Shown: piece after piece, positions 42,854 to 51,976 of the stretch
How the letters are laid out: the number at the start of each line of letters is the position of its first letter
How positions within the stretch are numbered: position 1 is the stretch's first letter
Source: an uncultured Bacilli bacterium
GTDB lineage: Bacteria; Bacillota_I; Bacilli_A; RF39; UBA660
NCBI GenBank assembly: GCA_934100165.1
Contig: CAKOPN010000003.1
Span: forward strand, 124,001-188,000
DNA: 64,000 nt
Reading direction: 5' to 3'
The notes under the pieces: model-generated
Seen by the model: only the letters and a program-made list of their open reading frames with translations
Told to the model about the DNA's origin: nothing
The model's database searches: none
Position numbers and translations under genes: made by a program

Positions 42854-42882
42854 TTGACTAACAAATATAATTATGCTATTAT
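42854..42882 (+). promoter_or_regulatory. Promoter of the 3D-domain gene
   Basis: TTGACT (42854-42859), 17-bp spacer ending TGC, TATTAT (42877-42882). Confidence 0.7.
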
Positions 42883-42904
42883 GTAATCATAGGAGTGATG
42901 ACAA

Positions 42905-43480
42905 TTGAAGAAAACCATACGTATAATGAAAAAAGAATTGTTTGTGCTATTCTATGTTGTCGCCATTTTTGCTATTTTGTTACAAGTTGGAGAAGTAACT
43001 AAAATTACGACTTATAATGTTTCAGGTATAAGTTCTTTAAAATCTTCTCATTTATTAACGGAGTTAAATACTAAAGCCGAAGAAGTAAGTAAAGAAATTC
43101 ATATGTATAGGTTAACATCTTATTATCCTGGGGATGAATGCAATAGTGGCTTTTGTACTGGTACAGGGTTATGCACTAAAGATTTCACGGTAAATGATAA
43201 GGGTTGGTACACATATAAAGGAAAAGTTGTACTTGCTGCTGCAACTACTTATTTACAAAAGAAGTTTGGTGTTAAAGAAAACAAACAATATTTTAAGTAT
43301 TATGATGAAGTAACAATTACTGTAGATGGGGAAGAATATGAAGGGTTAATACTAGATACCTGTGGTGCTTGTTATAAAAGCGAAAGAGTTGATTTATTTG
43401 TTGAAAATAAATCTAGTGCCATAGATAGAGGTTACAAAGGTATAAATATGATAAGTCTTGAGGTAACAAAGAAAAATTAA
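42905..43480 (+). CDS. Secreted or anchored 3D-domain (double-psi beta-barrel) protein, YabE-like
   Basis: 191 residues starting at TTG (GGAGTGATGAC upstream). One N-terminal membrane helix (about 12-27) suggests a signal anchor. The C-terminal half contains MYRLTSYYPGD, VVLAAATTYLQKK and the motif LDTCGACYKSERVDLFVENK; the Asp-rich DTCGA segment resembles the 3D domain of YabE and lytic transglycosylase MltA. Four other Cys residues could form disulfides. It lies between tatD and rsmA, the place of yabE in Bacillus, but lacks the DUF348/G5 repeats. Confidence 0.72.
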   Translation: MKKTIRIMKKELFVLFYVVAIFAILLQVGEVTKITTYNVSGISSLKSSHLLTELNTKAEEVSKEIHMYRLTSYYPGDECNSGFCTGTGLCTKDFTVNDKGWYTYKGKVVLAAATTYLQKKFGVKENKQYFKYYDEVTITVDGEEYEGLILDTCGACYKSERVDLFVENKSSAIDRGYKGINMISLEVTKKN

Positions 43481-43507
43481 ATTTTACCAATTGTTTAGGA
43501 GAATCTT

Positions 43508-44293
43508 ATGATAGAACATAATTTTAAAAAAAAATTTGGGCAAAATTTTATAAACGATAATAACATAATAAATAAGATAATCGATGCATCAAATGTAGAA
43601 AAAGATTCTTTGATTATTGAAATAGGTCCAGGAGCAGGAGCATTGACTAAAAAATTAGTTGAAAAAGGAAAGGTTTTAGCATATGAAATAGATACTGACC
43701 TTGAAGGATATTTATTAGAAACATTTAAAGATTATGATAATATTGACTTTATTTTTGAAGATTTTTTGGATAGAGATATAAAAGAAGACATTAAAAAGTA
43801 TTCATATAATAAATTGTATGTAATAGCAAATCTACCATACTATATTACGACTCCAATTATAAATAAAATTATCAGTTCAGATATAAATGTATATAAGATA
43901 GTCATAATGGTACAAAAAGAAGTTGGGGATAGGTTTTGTGCAAAAGTAGGAACAAAAGATTATTCATCAATAACTGTATTTTTAAACTATTATTTCGATA
44001 TAAAAAAGGAGTTTATTGTATCAAGAAATGCCTTTTATCCTAGACCAAATGTTGATAGTATAGTTATATCTTTAACAAGAAAAAGTAATAATTATGAAGT
44101 TAAGGATGAAAATAAGTTATTTGAACTAATTAGAGAAAGTTTTAAATATAAAAGAAAAAATTTAAAAAATAATTTAAAAAAATATGATTTTGCAAAAATA
44201 GAACATGTTTTAAACACATTTGGAATGGATCAAAATGCAAGGGCCGAACAGTTAACACTTGAACAATTTATAGAAATTAGCAATGTAATATAA
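43508..44293 (+). CDS. rsmA: 16S rRNA (adenine1518/1519-N6)-dimethyltransferase
   Basis: 261 residues. FGQNFINDNNIINKIIDA, SAM motif IEIGPGAGALTKKL, catalytic NLPYYITTPI and VQKEVGDRFCAKVGTKDYSS. It dimethylates two adenines near the 3' end of 16S rRNA (KsgA). rnmV, its usual upstream neighbour, is absent. Confidence 0.98.
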   Translation: MIEHNFKKKFGQNFINDNNIINKIIDASNVEKDSLIIEIGPGAGALTKKLVEKGKVLAYEIDTDLEGYLLETFKDYDNIDFIFEDFLDRDIKEDIKKYSYNKLYVIANLPYYITTPIINKIISSDINVYKIVIMVQKEVGDRFCAKVGTKDYSSITVFLNYYFDIKKEFIVSRNAFYPRPNVDSIVISLTRKSNNYEVKDENKLFELIRESFKYKRKNLKNNLKKYDFAKIEHVLNTFGMDQNARAEQLTLEQFIEISNVI

Positions 44294-44306
44294 GTAAAAA
44301 TAAAGG

Positions 44307-44342
44307 AATAATTCACGTCAAAAATGAATTATTTTTTTTTAT
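44307..44342 (+). terminator. Terminator after rsmA
   Basis: AATAATTCA and TGAATTATT form a 9-bp stem around CGTCAAAAA, followed by eight or more T residues. Confidence 0.85.
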
Positions 44343-44368
44343 AAGCATAAAATTACTTAGGTGATAGA

Positions 44369-45133
44369 ATGAATTATAAAGTTGGTGATTTGGTTACTAG
44401 AATATCACATAATAATGATATACTTTTTAAAATTATTAGTATAGAAGATGAAATAGCATATTTAAAGGGCGTTGATGTAAGACTAATTGCAGATAGTGAT
44501 TTGGATGATTTAGAGAAAGCAACGGAAATAAAGGAAGATGATACGGAAATTACTAGTAGCATTAACAAAGAGATATCTTTAGATAGAAATGAGTATTTTT
44601 ATCTTCCTGGAAAAATTCTTCATATTGATTCAGATACAGATTACTTGAAAAGGTGTATGAAGCTTTATAAAAAACTAAAAATAATGGCATATGGAGTAGT
44701 AATTGATGAAAGCGATGTAAGTAGTAATATAAATGAATATTTAACGGAAATAAGACCAAATATAGTTGTAATAACTGGTCATGATGCATATTTTAACAGA
44801 GGGAAAAAAACATACAAAAATAGTGATAATTTTATTAAAGCAGTATTAGAAGCCAGAAAGTATGAAAATAGTCAAGAAAGGCTAATCATTATTGCAGGTG
44901 CATGTCAGTCAAATTATGAAGAGCTAATAAAAGCTGGTGCTAACTTTGCCAGTAGTCCAAAAAGAATAAATATTCATGCATTAGATCCAGCTATAGTTGC
45001 ATCGCTAATTTCACTATCAAGTAAAAATAAAGAAATTGATCTAATAAAGATAATTAACAGTACAAAATATAAAGAGGAAGGGATGGGGGGTATTATTACT
45101 AATGGAACTATGTATGTGGGGTATCCAAGATGA
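44369..45133 (+). CDS. yabG: Sporulation-specific protease YabG
   Basis: 254 residues. Starts MNYKVGDLVTRISHNNDILF; the core LPGKILHIDSDTDYLKRCM, RPNIVVITGHDAYFNRGKKT and LIIIAGACQSNYEELIKAGAN with FASSPKRINIHALDP is the YabG pattern. It trims spore coat and cortex-associated proteins late in sporulation. Upstream is GGTGATAGA. Confidence 0.95.
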   Translation: MNYKVGDLVTRISHNNDILFKIISIEDEIAYLKGVDVRLIADSDLDDLEKATEIKEDDTEITSSINKEISLDRNEYFYLPGKILHIDSDTDYLKRCMKLYKKLKIMAYGVVIDESDVSSNINEYLTEIRPNIVVITGHDAYFNRGKKTYKNSDNFIKAVLEARKYENSQERLIIIAGACQSNYEELIKAGANFASSPKRINIHALDPAIVASLISLSSKNKEIDLIKIINSTKYKEEGMGGIITNGTMYVGYPR

Positions 45134-45342
45134 ATATAATGAAAATTAGAAAAGATTTAGAAAGTAACAAAGGAAAACTGATTCATTTTAAATATAATGG
45201 TGCAAGAAACCAAATTGAAGAGTTTGATGGTATAATTGAGGACACTTATAATGCTATTTTTACCATAAGATTAGATAATAAAATAAAAACTTTTACATAT
45301 AGCGATATATTAACGGAGATTCTAGAACTCTTTATTCAATAA
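45130..45342 (+). CDS. veg: Veg protein
   Basis: 70 residues. KIRKDLESNKGKLIHFKYNG, then FDGIIEDTYNAIFTIRL and TFTYSDILTEILEL, match Veg. In Bacillus Veg is abundant, aids biofilm gene expression and lies next to yabG. The start overlaps the yabG stop by 4 bases. Confidence 0.88.
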   Translation: MNIMKIRKDLESNKGKLIHFKYNGARNQIEEFDGIIEDTYNAIFTIRLDNKIKTFTYSDILTEILELFIQ

Positions 45343-45414
45343 TAGTTGCAAAAAGAGTAAAATTATTATAAAATATTTACATAAAGTTGTATACTTTAGA
45401 GGGAGGATATTAAA

Positions 45415-45696
45415 GTGGAAATTACATCTGTAAAAGTAAAAAAAGAAGAACGTGAAGGTTCACGCATGAAAGGAAGAGCATCTGTTTTAATAGACGATGG
45501 ACTTGCAATTCACAACATTAGAATCATTGAAGGAAAAAATGGACTATTTATAGCAATGCCAAGCACTTCAAGAGAAGTTGAAAACGAAGATGGAGAAATG
45601 GTAACAGTTCACCGCGATACAGTTCATCCAATAAATCCAGAAGTTCGTGCAATGTTTGAAGAAGCAATCTTAAAAGCATATAACGAAGCAGAATAA
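45415..45696 (+). CDS. spoVG: Septation/sporulation regulator SpoVG
   Basis: 93 residues from a GTG start (GGGAGGATATTAAA upstream). MEITSVKVKKEEREGSRMKG, LAIHNIRIIEGKNGLFIAMP and HPINPEVRAMFEEAILKAYN match SpoVG. It is a small nucleic-acid-binding regulator that affects asymmetric division. Confidence 0.96.
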   Translation: MEITSVKVKKEEREGSRMKGRASVLIDDGLAIHNIRIIEGKNGLFIAMPSTSREVENEDGEMVTVHRDTVHPINPEVRAMFEEAILKAYNEAE

Positions 45697-45704
45697 TGAA
45701 AACA

Positions 45705-45727
45705 AGTAGGCCAAAAGCCTACTTTTA
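45705..45727 (+). terminator. Terminator after spoVG
   Basis: AGTAGGC-CAAAA-GCCTACT followed by TTTTAT; a 7-bp perfect stem. Confidence 0.85.
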
Positions 45728-45784
45728 TAATGCTTTGAGAATTTTTTAGTTATCTATAACATATGATATTTCAGGAGGATAACT

Positions 45785-46078
45785 ATGGAAAAAATTGAAG
45801 CAGATGTTGTAAGTTACAACCATGGAATAACATTAGTAGAAAGAAAAAGCCTTATGATTACAGGAGTTAAAAAAATAGAAAATTTTGATGATGAAGAGTT
45901 TTTAATGGAAACTACCATGGGCTTTTTAGTAATTAAAGGAGAAGGCCTAGAACTAATTAAGTTAGATACTATGCAAGGCAATGTTTCTATAAAAGGAATG
46001 ATAAAGGGGATAAATTATATTGAAGATGTAAAAACAAAAGACAAAGAACAAGGAATTTTTAATAGATTATTTAAATAA
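45785..46078 (+). CDS. yabP: Sporulation protein YabP
   Basis: 97 residues. LVERKSLMITGVKKIENFDD and ETTMGFLVIKGEGLELIKLD match YabP, a protein with a beta-rich fold made in the mother cell and needed for spore formation in Bacillus. It overlaps yabQ at TAATG. Confidence 0.9.
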   Translation: MEKIEADVVSYNHGITLVERKSLMITGVKKIENFDDEEFLMETTMGFLVIKGEGLELIKLDTMQGNVSIKGMIKGINYIEDVKTKDKEQGIFNRLFK

Positions 46079-46389
46079 TGGATTTAGAAATACAGATTCA
46101 GTCCTTAATATCAACATGTGTATATGGAATGTTTTTATCATTTACCTATAATTTACTTTATCGTTTTCTTTATACAAAAAATAAAGTTATGTTAATAGTA
46201 AATAACTTTATATACATGATACTTAATGTACTTTTGTATTTTACAATGCTGATGATTATAAATGATGGAGTAGTGCATATATATTTTTTATTGATGACTT
46301 TTTTAGGTTTTTTTATTGGTAATTTAAAGTGTAAAAATATAAGAAGTAAAGTGAAGATTAAGGAAGAGGCTGAAGACTTGAATAACTAA
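46078..46389 (+). CDS. yabQ: Sporulation membrane protein YabQ
   Basis: 103 residues with a hydrophobic N-terminal half of about three membrane helices and a basic C-terminus. SLISTCVYGMFLSFTYNLLY and FLGFFIGNLK resemble YabQ, and the yabP-yabQ pairing supports the call. It is required for the spore cortex. divIC, which follows yabQ in Bacillus, is on the other arm here. Confidence 0.8.
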   Translation: MDLEIQIQSLISTCVYGMFLSFTYNLLYRFLYTKNKVMLIVNNFIYMILNVLLYFTMLMIINDGVVHIYFLLMTFLGFFIGNLKCKNIRSKVKIKEEAEDLNN

Positions 46390-46453
46390 TCTTCTCTTTT
46401 ATTTTGCTTTTAACTAGTGTATAATATGTATAGTGATGTAAGGGAGGCATTAG

Positions 46454-47422
46454 ATGACTATTCTAGATGAAAAAGAAAAAATCAAAAAACTTATTGAAAG
46501 TTCTGAACATATCTACATTATGGCACATAAGTATCTAGATTTGGATGCCATAGGTAGTGCCATAGGTATGTATGAGTTTATTAAGGAATATGATAAAAAA
46601 ACTACTATAATTATAGATGATAGAAGTAAAGAAGCTGGAGTAAAAAAAATTATAGATAAGATGGGAGATTTGTATCGTATTAGAAGAGCTAGTAAGATAA
46701 AGTCAAAAATTACTGACAATGACTTGCTAATAGTTGTTGATACTAATAAAGATACTCTTTTACAAAATGAATCAATTTTACCAATGTTTAAAAACGTAAT
46801 GGTCATAGATCATCATGATTTAACAGAAAAGTCAATAAACAAAGGCTTAGTAATTATTGATGAAGATTCATCAAGTACTTGTGAAATGGTCGCTGATTTA
46901 CTAGATGCAGAAAAAATAAGCTTTGATGAAGATGTTGCAACAATACTTTTGGCAGGAATCGTGCTTGATACAAATAATTATGTCTTGAAAACTACAGCAA
47001 ATACGTATAGAATATCATATATTCTTGCAACAAAAGGAGCAGATCCTACATATGTTCAATATCTTTTAAAACAAGATATGAAATCATACATAGCAAGACA
47101 AAAGGTTATTACAAACGTAAAAATAGTCAAAAATATAGCCATAACAGCAGCAAAGTCTAATGTTAAGTATAAAAGAGAAGAACTTGCAAAAATTGCAGAT
47201 ACATTGCTTCAATTTCATAATATAGAAGCTTCGTTTGTAATTGGAAAATTAGATGACAACACAGTGGGAATAAGTGCAAGATCTCAAGGAAAGATAAATG
47301 TTGGAAAAATCTTAGAGAACTTTAATGGTGGTGGAGATAACCATGAAGCAGGAGCTAGATTTGAAACCAAAAGATTAAAAGATGTAGAAGATAAGTTGAA
47401 AAATATACTTAAAAATATATAG
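46454..47422 (+). CDS. DHH-DHHA1 phosphodiesterase, GdpP catalytic half only
   Basis: 322 residues. DHH motifs: MAHKYLDLDAIGSAIGM, LLIVVDTNKD, VMVIDHHDLTEKSI, and SSSTCEMVADLL; the C-terminal DHHA1 substrate-binding domain contains GISARSQGKINVGKI and FNGGGDNHEAGA. The sequence aligns with the C-terminal half of GdpP (YybT), the c-di-AMP phosphodiesterase encoded before rplI in Bacillus. The membrane, PAS and GGDEF domains (about 330 residues) are missing, and the gap upstream (64 bp) cannot hold them. Probably cleaves c-di-AMP or pApA. A nanoRNase role is less likely. Confidence 0.85.
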   Translation: MTILDEKEKIKKLIESSEHIYIMAHKYLDLDAIGSAIGMYEFIKEYDKKTTIIIDDRSKEAGVKKIIDKMGDLYRIRRASKIKSKITDNDLLIVVDTNKDTLLQNESILPMFKNVMVIDHHDLTEKSINKGLVIIDEDSSSTCEMVADLLDAEKISFDEDVATILLAGIVLDTNNYVLKTTANTYRISYILATKGADPTYVQYLLKQDMKSYIARQKVITNVKIVKNIAITAAKSNVKYKREELAKIADTLLQFHNIEASFVIGKLDDNTVGISARSQGKINVGKILENFNGGGDNHEAGARFETKRLKDVEDKLKNILKNI

Positions 47423-47432
47423 GGAGGTATTT

Positions 47433-47873
47433 ATGAAGGTAATATTTTTAAAAGATTTGAAAGGTCAAGGAAAAAAAGGCGAAATTAAAGAGGTAAAAGA
47501 TGGTTATGCTCAAAATTTTTTAATTAAGAATCATTACGCTGAAAAATTAACTGAAGAAACATTTCAAAACTACCTAACTGAAAAAAAGGAGGAAAAAATT
47601 CTAGATGATCAAAAAAGAAAAGAAGCTTTAGAGACTAAATCAGTGCTAGAGAAAATAGAGTTAGTATTTAAAGTAAAAACTGGTCAAATGGACAAGGTGT
47701 TTGGAAGTGTATCTTCAAAACAAATAAAAGATGATCTAGAAAAATTAGGAATCATCGTCGATAAAAAACAAATTGATATAAAAGAAGGAATTTCAACACT
47801 TGGTTATCACAATGTTAATATAGAATTATATAAAGATATAGTAGGAGTGATAAAAGTAAAACTTGAAAAATAA
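47433..47873 (+). CDS. rplI: 50S ribosomal protein L9
   Basis: 146 residues: MKVIFLKDLKGQGKKGEIKE, VKDGYAQNFLI, a long helix, and a C-terminal domain with KVFGSVSSKQI and LGYHNVNIELY. It is 10 bp after the DHH gene and 12 bp before dnaB. Confidence 0.97.
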   Translation: MKVIFLKDLKGQGKKGEIKEVKDGYAQNFLIKNHYAEKLTEETFQNYLTEKKEEKILDDQKRKEALETKSVLEKIELVFKVKTGQMDKVFGSVSSKQIKDDLEKLGIIVDKKQIDIKEGISTLGYHNVNIELYKDIVGVIKVKLEK

Positions 47874-47885
47874 GGAGGTGTAACT

Positions 47886-49241
47886 GTGGCAATTAAGGAA
47901 ATACCTAGTGATTTAACGGCAGAAAAATCAGTACTGGGCTCAATGTTCTTATCTTCATATGCATTGCAAAAAGCCTGTGACGCTTTAACTACAGAGTCTT
48001 TCTACTATGATTCAAATGCTAAAATATTTAATACTGTTAGTAACATGTTTGCAAAAAGGATTCCTATAGATGCTACAACTGTTACATCAGAATTAAAAAA
48101 TCAAGGGATTTTAAAAGAAGTTGGTGGAGTAGAATATTTAACAGAAATATTTGATTTAGTGCCAACAGCATCAAATGTAGATCAATATATAAAGATTGTA
48201 GAAGAAGCTGCCATGCGTAGACGACTTATTTCAGTATCAAAAGAAATAACTGATTCTGCATATGATAAGTCAAATGATACTAATACAACACTTGATGATG
48301 CTGAAAGAAAAATATTGAGTGTTGTAAAGAACAGAAGGTCTACGGAGTTTAGAGGCATAAAAGAGGTTTTACAGAGCACAAAAGAGAACTTAGAAAAGCT
48401 TTCAATGCAAAAAGGTGAAGTAACAGGTTTACCAACTGGTTGGGAACGTCTAGATAAAATTACAGCAGGTCTTCATGAGGGAGCTCTTATAATTATAGCA
48501 GCACGTCCAGCTATGGGAAAAAGTGCTTGGGCATTAAATCTTGCAACAAATGCAGCTATAAATAGTGGTAAAACTGTAGCAATATTTAACCTAGAAATGA
48601 GTGCGGAAAGTTTAGCATCCAGAATGATAGCGTCAGTTGGTCATGTAGAAGGATATAAACTTGCAACTGGAAACTTAGAAAATGATTGGGACAACGTTAA
48701 TGAAGCACTTAGTAAACTAGAAAATACAAATCTATATATGGATGATACAGCAGGTATCACAATAGGAGAAATAAGAAGTAAATGTCGCCGTCTAGCAAAT
48801 AGTGAAAAAGGGTTAGACCTTGTAATAATCGATTACTTACAGCTTATAACCTCTTCTGTTAACTATGGAACAAATAGGCAGCAAGAAGTATCAGATATTT
48901 CAAGATCACTAAAGCTTATGGCACTTGAATTGAAGGTTCCAGTAGTGGCACTTGCTCAGTTATCACGTTCTGCAGAGCAAAGAAAAGAAAATCCTAGACC
49001 AATCTTAAGTGACTTAAGAGAATCTGGATCAATAGAACAGGATGCTGATATAGTAGCATTCCTTTATAGAGAGGATTATTACAAAAAAGACTTAGAGAAA
49101 AAAGATCAAGTCAGTGATTGCGAATTTATAATAGCAAAACATCGTAATGGTGCCACAGGAACAGTACCATTAAGATTTAAAAAAGATATATCAAAATTTT
49201 TCTCTGTATTTGATGAAAAAAGTGGTGATGGTAGTGAATAA
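47886..49241 (+). CDS. dnaB: Replicative DNA helicase (DnaB family)
   Basis: 451 residues from GTG with AAGGAGGTG upstream. The N-terminal DnaB-N domain (SDLTAEKSVLGSMFLSS), a linker, and the RecA-like C-terminal domain with Walker A ARPAMGKSAWALN, LVIIDYLQLITS and LRESGSIEQDADIVAFLYR. It unwinds DNA at the fork. No intein is visible. Confidence 0.98.
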   Translation: MAIKEIPSDLTAEKSVLGSMFLSSYALQKACDALTTESFYYDSNAKIFNTVSNMFAKRIPIDATTVTSELKNQGILKEVGGVEYLTEIFDLVPTASNVDQYIKIVEEAAMRRRLISVSKEITDSAYDKSNDTNTTLDDAERKILSVVKNRRSTEFRGIKEVLQSTKENLEKLSMQKGEVTGLPTGWERLDKITAGLHEGALIIIAARPAMGKSAWALNLATNAAINSGKTVAIFNLEMSAESLASRMIASVGHVEGYKLATGNLENDWDNVNEALSKLENTNLYMDDTAGITIGEIRSKCRRLANSEKGLDLVIIDYLQLITSSVNYGTNRQQEVSDISRSLKLMALELKVPVVALAQLSRSAEQRKENPRPILSDLRESGSIEQDADIVAFLYREDYYKKDLEKKDQVSDCEFIIAKHRNGATGTVPLRFKKDISKFFSVFDEKSGDGSE

Positions 49242-50700
49242 AAAGGGAATATTAGTAACGTTATTTTGTCTTGTATTGAGTTCTTTTGTATTCTTTGTAG
49301 GACATAAACAAAATGCAGAACCAAAAGAGTTGTACAAGGTATATTTAAAAGGTGAAGCAATTGGATATATTGAAAATAAAGAACTTTTAGAGTCATATAT
49401 AGATAAAGCTCAAACATCTATTAAAGAAAAATATAAAGTTGATAAAGTATATCCACCTAATGAACTTGATATTATCAAAGAGGTTACTTATAATCAAGAA
49501 GCTTCAAAAGAGTCAGAAATATATGAAAAAATTAAAGATCTTTCACCTTTTACCATAAATGGATACATTATAACAATAAAAGGTATTGATGTCATAACCG
49601 AAGACAAAGGTGAAGTTAAAACAGACGATGTAGAGCTTTATGTCCTTGATAAAGAGTTGTTTCAAAAAGGGATAGAGAATACTGTTGCAGTTTTTATAAG
49701 TACTGAAGATTATAATAATTTTATAAATGATACACAATCAGAAATAAAAGATGTCGGTTCAATCATAGAAGACTTATATATTAAAAATAAAATCACCATA
49801 AAAGAAGGCAAAATATCAACGGAAGAGAAGATTTTTACAGATATTGAAGAATTAGATAAATATCTATTGTTTGGTACAACTAAAGAACAAGAAAAATATG
49901 TGGTAAAAGATGGTGACACAATATCTGACATAGCATACAATAATAAGCTTTCAGTCGAAGAATTTTTAATAGCAAACCCTGAGTTTACAAATGAAAACAA
50001 CTTGCTTTATGAGGGACAAATTGTTAATTTAGGACTTATCAATCCATTATTTAGCTTAATTGAAGAAGATCACGTTGTAGAGCTTCAAACACAAAAATAT
50101 GATACAAAAATAGAATATGATGAAAATCTTCTTGCAGGTTATGAAAGAGTAAAACAAGAGGGTGTTGATGGCACAATTAAAGTTACTAAAAAAGTTCAAA
50201 AATCAAATGGTGAAATAGAGTCAGCCGTAATTACTAACACCGAAACTGTTAAACCAAGCATTAGTAAAATAATTATAAAGGGTAGTAAAGTAATTCCTAC
50301 AGTAGGTAATTTAAATGTTTGGGCTTGGCCTACTAACAAACCATATATTATAACAAGTTCATATGGATGGCGTTGGGGAAAACTTCACGAAGGATTAGAT
50401 ATATCTGGTACAGGTTATGGTTCTCCAATATATGCCGCAAATAATGGTGTAGTAGATAAAGCAGGATACACAAATATAAATGGTAATTATATTTATATAA
50501 ATCATAACAATGGTTATTACACAGTTTATGCTCACTTAGCATCCATCAATGTTAAAGTAGGGCAAGCAGTTTCTATGGGACAAAAAATAGGTACGATGGG
50601 ACAAAGTGGTTATGCTTTCGGAACACACTTGCATTTTTCAGTATTTAGAGGATATCCTTTCGTTGGAGGATATACAATAAATCCACTTAGTTTGTATTAA
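49234..50700 (+). CDS. Cell-wall peptidase with LysM, G5 and M23 domains
   Basis: 488 residues from GTG 49234 (GGTGATGGTA upstream); overlaps the dnaB end by 8 bases. N-terminal signal anchor (LVTLFCLVLSSFVFFVG), a long extracellular region, LysM (KYVVKDGDTISDIAYNNKLS), a G5 domain (about 285-360), and a C-terminal M23 domain with SSYGWRWGKLHEGLDISG, GVVDKAGY and GTHLHFSVFRG. The His and Asp zinc ligands are present (HxxxD and HLH). It probably cuts peptide cross-links. Bacillus has no equivalent between dnaB and yycJ; the domain order resembles Clostridia/Bacilli spore- or growth-associated hydrolases. Confidence 0.9.
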   Translation: MNKKGILVTLFCLVLSSFVFFVGHKQNAEPKELYKVYLKGEAIGYIENKELLESYIDKAQTSIKEKYKVDKVYPPNELDIIKEVTYNQEASKESEIYEKIKDLSPFTINGYIITIKGIDVITEDKGEVKTDDVELYVLDKELFQKGIENTVAVFISTEDYNNFINDTQSEIKDVGSIIEDLYIKNKITIKEGKISTEEKIFTDIEELDKYLLFGTTKEQEKYVVKDGDTISDIAYNNKLSVEEFLIANPEFTNENNLLYEGQIVNLGLINPLFSLIEEDHVVELQTQKYDTKIEYDENLLAGYERVKQEGVDGTIKVTKKVQKSNGEIESAVITNTETVKPSISKIIIKGSKVIPTVGNLNVWAWPTNKPYIITSSYGWRWGKLHEGLDISGTGYGSPIYAANNGVVDKAGYTNINGNYIYINHNNGYYTVYAHLASINVKVGQAVSMGQKIGTMGQSGYAFGTHLHFSVFRGYPFVGGYTINPLSLY

Positions 50701-50701
50701 A

Positions 50702-51463
50702 ATGAAAGTACAAGTATTAGCAAGTGGTTCCAAAGGAAATTGTACATACATAGAAACTGAAAATACTAAACTTCTAATCGATGCTGGAATAAATTATCCA
50801 AGACTAAAAAATGAGCTTGAAAAAATAAATGTTAATCCAGATACAATAGATGCTATGATAATAAGTCATACACATAAAGATCACGTTAGTGGTCTTTCTT
50901 CAATAACCAAGAAAACAAATTTAACAGTATTTATAAAAAGAGAGCTTCTTGAAGAAGTAAGAAAAGTAATACCAATCGATAAAATTGAAATAATTGATGA
51001 TTCTGTTGATATTAAAGATTTGCATATTGACCTAATAAATGCATCACATGATGTTCCTGCTTTTGGATTCATTCTTGATGATGGGAAAAATAGCGCTGTT
51101 TATTTAACAGATACAGGATATATAAATAGAAAATATTTTTCACTTACTAAAAACAAGACGATTTATATAATAGAGTCAAATCATGATGAAAAAATGCTTA
51201 TGGAGGGAAAGTATCCTTATATATTAAAGCAACGTGTAATAAGCGATAAGGGTCACTTGTCAAATAGTTACACAGCACGATATTTGAATAAAACAATAGG
51301 GAATAATACTAAATATATAATTCTAGCTCACATTAGTGAAAACAATAATACTCCAGAGCTAGCATATTCTACTGTAAGTACTTTATTAAAAGAAAATAAT
51401 TTTGATGAAAAAAATATTATTGTAGCTAAGCAATATGAAGAAACAGAAATGGTGGAAGTGTAA
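50702..51463 (+). CDS. yycJ: MBL-fold metallohydrolase YycJ/WalJ
   Basis: 253 residues of metallo-beta-lactamase fold. VLASGSKGNCTYIETENTKL, the HTHKDHVSGL zinc motif, YLTDTGYINRKYF and ESNHDEKML are typical of YycJ. In Bacillus it sits in the walRK operon; here walR and walK are not adjacent. It ends in an overlap with rlmH (TAATG). Confidence 0.93.
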   Translation: MKVQVLASGSKGNCTYIETENTKLLIDAGINYPRLKNELEKINVNPDTIDAMIISHTHKDHVSGLSSITKKTNLTVFIKRELLEEVRKVIPIDKIEIIDDSVDIKDLHIDLINASHDVPAFGFILDDGKNSAVYLTDTGYINRKYFSLTKNKTIYIIESNHDEKMLMEGKYPYILKQRVISDKGHLSNSYTARYLNKTIGNNTKYIILAHISENNNTPELAYSTVSTLLKENNFDEKNIIVAKQYEETEMVEV

Positions 51464-51918
51464 TGATTAAAATAATTTGTTTGGGTAAAGTTAAAGAAAA
51501 GTATCTTCAAGATGGAATAGATGAATATATCAAAAGAATTTCAAAATATACACAAGTGAAAATTATTGAACTAGAAGATGAAGGAATTAAGGATGATAAA
51601 GTAGCACTAAAAAAAGAAAAAGAGAAAATTCTTAAATATTTAAATACTAAAGATTATATAATAGTGCTTGATATTTCTGGAAAAGAAATGACATCTCTTG
51701 AATTTGCAGATAAAATAGATAAGACACTTATTATAAATAGTGATATAACATTTATAATTGGTGGATCGTATGGACTTGACGAAGAGATAAAATCTCTATC
51801 AAATTATAGACTTTCTTTTTCTAAGATGACATTTCCTCATCAATTATTTAGACTTATATTATTAGAGCAAATCTATAGAGCATACAAAATAAATCATAAC
51901 GAAGAATATCATAAATAG
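51463..51918 (+). CDS. rlmH: 23S rRNA (pseudouridine1915-N3)-methyltransferase
   Basis: 151-residue SPOUT enzyme. IKIICLGKVKEKYLQDGIDE, IIVLDISGKEMTSLEFADKI, TFIIGGSYGLDEEIK and FPHQLFRLILLEQIYRAYKI match RlmH. Confidence 0.97.
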   Translation: MIKIICLGKVKEKYLQDGIDEYIKRISKYTQVKIIELEDEGIKDDKVALKKEKEKILKYLNTKDYIIVLDISGKEMTSLEFADKIDKTLIINSDITFIIGGSYGLDEEIKSLSNYRLSFSKMTFPHQLFRLILLEQIYRAYKINHNEEYHK

Positions 51919-51976
51919 TCATGTAAAAATATAATTATATACAGTAAAATAGACATATATTTTACTGGTGATAAAA

